Source: Alphaproteobacteria bacterium (GTDB lineage Bacteria > Pseudomonadota > Alphaproteobacteria > Puniceispirillales > Puniceispirillaceae). From it: 6,151 nt of DNA. Position 1 is the first letter of the stretch; each line of letters starts with the position of its first letter. Positions 4,185-6,151 of the stretch are shown piece after piece. Where the stretch lies: contig JADHLK010000087.1 in NCBI GenBank assembly GCA_016780695.1, positions 1 to 6,151 on the forward strand, in the 5' to 3' direction. The notes under the pieces were generated by a model, which made no database searches, was not told where the DNA came from, and saw nothing but the letters and a program-made list of their open reading frames with translations. A program made the translations under genes and the position numbers.

Positions 4185-6151
4185 ATGAAAGTTGTGCTTG
4201 TTGAATCTCCGGCCAAAGCCAAAACCATCAATCGCTATCTGGGCGACAATTATCAGGTTTTAGCCTCTTACGGCCATGTGCGCGACCTGCCTTCCAAGGA
4301 CGGATCGGTCAATCCAGATGCTGATTTTGAGATGATCTGGCAGGCGGACGCTGCCTCCTCTAAACAGATGGTTGCGCTGACCACGGCCCTGAAGGGGGCT
4401 GACGGGCTGATCCTGGCCACTGACCCGGATCGTGAGGGAGAGGCAATCAGCTGGCACGTCCAGCAATTACTTCGAGAGAAAAAAGCATTTGCTGATCTGC
4501 CGACTGAGCGGGTGGTGTTCAATGAAATCACCAAATCGGCTATTTTAGAGGCTATGCAGCATCCGCGCGCGCTGGATGATAATTTGGTCAATGCCTATCT
4601 GGCGCGGCGAGCGCTGGATTATCTGGTTGGCTTTTCCATCTCGCCGGTGCTGTGGCGCAAGCTGCCGGGCTCTCGGTCAGCTGGCCGGGTGCAATCGGTT
4701 GCCTTGCGGCTGATCTGTGCCAGAGAAGCCGAAATAGAGGCGTTTCGGGAACAGGAATATTGGTCTGTTGACAGCTGGTTTGCCAAAGAAGATGGCCGCC
4801 GCTTGCTGGCCCGGCTGACCCGTCTGGATGGAAACAAGATGGAAAAACTGTCTATTTCCAGCCAGCAACAGGCCGAAAGCATTGCCGCGCGCATCAAGGC
4901 GGCCAGCTGGCAGGTTGGCACGGTGGAAACCAAGCGGGTGCGCCGTAATCCGGCAGCCCCCTTTACCACCTCTACCCTGCAACAAGAAGCGTCTCGCAAA
5001 CTTGGTTTTTCAGCCAGCCGGACCATGCAGATCGCCCAAAAGCTCTATGAGGGGATCAATATCGGCTCTGAGACCACTGGCCTTATCACCTATATGCGAA
5101 CAGATGGCGTGCAGATGAGCAATGAGGCGATAAAAGCCGCCCGTGCGGTGATAGCCAACCGGTTTGGCGAGGCGTATTTGCCGGAAAAGCCCCGCATCTA
5201 CAAAACCAAGGCCGCCAATGCCCAGGAAGCACATGAGGCAGTGCGCCCGACCCGTCTTGCCGCGCATCCAGAAGAATTGCGGCGCTATCTCGATCATGAT
5301 CAGTTCCGCCTGTATGATCTGATCTGGAAACGCGCACTGGCCAGCCAGATGGAAGCAGCCCAGATGGATCAGACAGCTGTTGAACTCTTGGCAAACAATG
5401 ATGATATCGGTATGCGGGCGACTGGTTCCGTTTTGGTCTTTGACGGGTTTCGACAGGTCTATACTGAAGGCATTGATGAGAGCAATGCGCCGGATCGAAA
5501 CGGTGCTGAACGAGGCAAAGAGGATGATGACCGGCTGATCCCGCCACTCGCCAAGGGCGAAGCACTTGCCGCCGAGGAGGTCGACCCGCAGCAGCATTTT
5601 ACCCAGCCGCCGCCGCGCTATTCTGATGCCTCACTGGTTAAGGAGATGGAGGAGCTGGGTATTGGCCGGCCGTCCACCTATGCCTCAATCCTGCAGGTTT
5701 TGGAAAAACGCGCCTATGTCCGCAAGGATCAGCGCCGTTTTATTCCTGAATATCGCGGCCGTATCGTCTCCAGCTTTCTGGAAAATTTCTTTGCCCGCTA
5801 TGTTGAATACGGCTTTACCGCTGATCTGGAAAAACAGCTGGATGAGGTGTCTGACGGCAAGCTGGACTGGAAATCGGTGCTGCGCCGGTTTTGGACAGAT
5901 TTCAAGAGTGCGGTAGATGCCACCGCCGGCTTGAGCAGCCCGGCTGTTATGGAAGCGCTGGACAGCCAGCTGGAACAGCTGTTTTTCACCCCCGAGCCGG
6001 ACGGGCAGATTAACCGGGTTTGCAGCAAATGCGGCAACGGCAAGCTGGAGTTGAAGCTGGGCCGCTTTGGCCCGTTTATCGGTTGTAATAATTACCCAGA
6101 ATGTAAATATACCCGCCAGATCAGCAATGACAATGATACCGAGGATCAGAC
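4185..6151 (+). CDS. topA: DNA topoisomerase I (type IA), N-terminal 655 residues (partial)
   Basis: Relaxes negative supercoils by cutting and passing one DNA strand. The frame is open from ATG 4185 to the right edge with no stop. The Toprim domain starts with VESPAKAKTI (6-15, Glu7) and carries ATDPDREGEA (78-87) with the metal-binding acids Asp80, Asp82 and Glu84. The toroid follows with the central region NAYLARRALDYLVGF (136-150), SAGRVQSVALRL (165-176), the active-site tyrosine in ITYMRTD (301-307, Tyr303) and AHEAVRPT (349-356). GIGRPSTYASIL (492-503) lies in the later core. The first zinc-finger-like module is CSKC (613-616) with Cys634 and Cys640 in RFGPFIGCNNYPEC (627-640). Alphaproteobacterial TopA is usually about 850-900 residues, so roughly 200-250 residues, probably more zinc-finger repeats and a basic tail, lie beyond the window. 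The start is fixed by the standard N-terminus MKVVLVESPAKAK, although the ribosome-binding site is poor (TTGGTTTGATAA). Confidence 0.97.
   Translation, partial: MKVVLVESPAKAKTINRYLGDNYQVLASYGHVRDLPSKDGSVNPDADFEMIWQADAASSKQMVALTTALKGADGLILATDPDREGEAISWHVQQLLREKKAFADLPTERVVFNEITKSAILEAMQHPRALDDNLVNAYLARRALDYLVGFSISPVLWRKLPGSRSAGRVQSVALRLICAREAEIEAFREQEYWSVDSWFAKEDGRRLLARLTRLDGNKMEKLSISSQQQAESIAARIKAASWQVGTVETKRVRRNPAAPFTTSTLQQEASRKLGFSASRTMQIAQKLYEGINIGSETTGLITYMRTDGVQMSNEAIKAARAVIANRFGEAYLPEKPRIYKTKAANAQEAHEAVRPTRLAAHPEELRRYLDHDQFRLYDLIWKRALASQMEAAQMDQTAVELLANNDDIGMRATGSVLVFDGFRQVYTEGIDESNAPDRNGAERGKEDDDRLIPPLAKGEALAAEEVDPQQHFTQPPPRYSDASLVKEMEELGIGRPSTYASILQVLEKRAYVRKDQRRFIPEYRGRIVSSFLENFFARYVEYGFTADLEKQLDEVSDGKLDWKSVLRRFWTDFKSAVDATAGLSSPAVMEALDSQLEQLFFTPEPDGQINRVCSKCGNGKLELKLGRFGPFIGCNNYPECKYTRQISNDNDTEDQ

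Larger units (their letters stand above)
37..5973. repeat. Dispersed 9-mer GCCAGCTGG, six copies
   Basis: Exact copies on the + strand lie at 37-45 (ruvX), 2194-2202 and 2331-2339 (pyrC-like), 2540-2548 (plsY), 4902-4910 and 5965-5973 (topA). Each contains the palindrome CCAGCTGG. All are inside genes. In three it is read Ala-Ser-Trp (37, 2331, 4902) and in the other three, in a different frame, as x-Gln-Leu. Strong preference for GCC, AGC, CAG and CTG codons explains part of this, so a functional role is not shown. The feature span marks the range from first to last copy, not a continuous repeat. Confidence 0.4.

Noticed and set aside
5010..5597. 195-codon open frame on the - strand inside topA
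   Set aside because: It is wholly antisense to conserved TopA core, including the active-site tyrosine region, so its openness follows from TopA codon use.

Overview
The window is a tightly packed, single-strand run of six genes from a bacterial chromosome, all reading left to right: the tail of ruvX, then pyrB, a pyrC-like gene, plsY, dprA and the first 655 codons of topA. Protein similarity by eye and the gene order point to an alphaproteobacterium. The TopA N-terminus, the arrangement of an altered pyrC directly behind pyrB, and the plsY-dprA-topA succession are all familiar from that class. The DNA is moderately GC-rich with a strong preference for CTG, GGC, GCC and AGC codons. A marine lineage of the SAR116/Rhodospirillales kind would fit, but that is only a guess.

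Layout. Positions 1-102 hold the last 33 codons of ruvX (Holliday-junction resolvase/YqgF family). pyrB (aspartate carbamoyltransferase) follows almost at once, preceded by a small possible hairpin that covers its Shine-Dalgarno-like sequence. pyrB and the pyrC-like gene share a base (TAATG at 1072-1076), and plsY begins one base after the pyrC-like stop. There is a 43-55 bp gap before dprA and a 34 bp gap before topA, which runs off the right edge. No gap approaches 300 bases. I see no mobile element, tRNA, rRNA, CRISPR array or convincing terminator.

How the genes work together. PyrB makes carbamoyl-aspartate in pyrimidine synthesis. The pyrC-like product is very probably not an active dihydroorotase: the metal-binding HxH is R-Q, the catalytic Asp segment is gone and a conserved His-His is Pro-Trp. 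By analogy with Pseudomonas PyrC' it is more likely a structural partner of PyrB, and the genome should carry a working dihydroorotase elsewhere. PlsY makes lysophosphatidic acid for membrane lipid, DprA loads RecA on incoming single-stranded DNA, and TopA relaxes negative supercoils. The last two and RuvX are DNA-processing proteins. The grouping looks like a conserved housekeeping cluster rather than a specialised system.

The points most worth a second look are the degenerate dihydroorotase, the hairpin and uncertain start at pyrB, and the over-represented 9-mer GCCAGCTGG (six copies). I found no convincing sign of a wholly new system.
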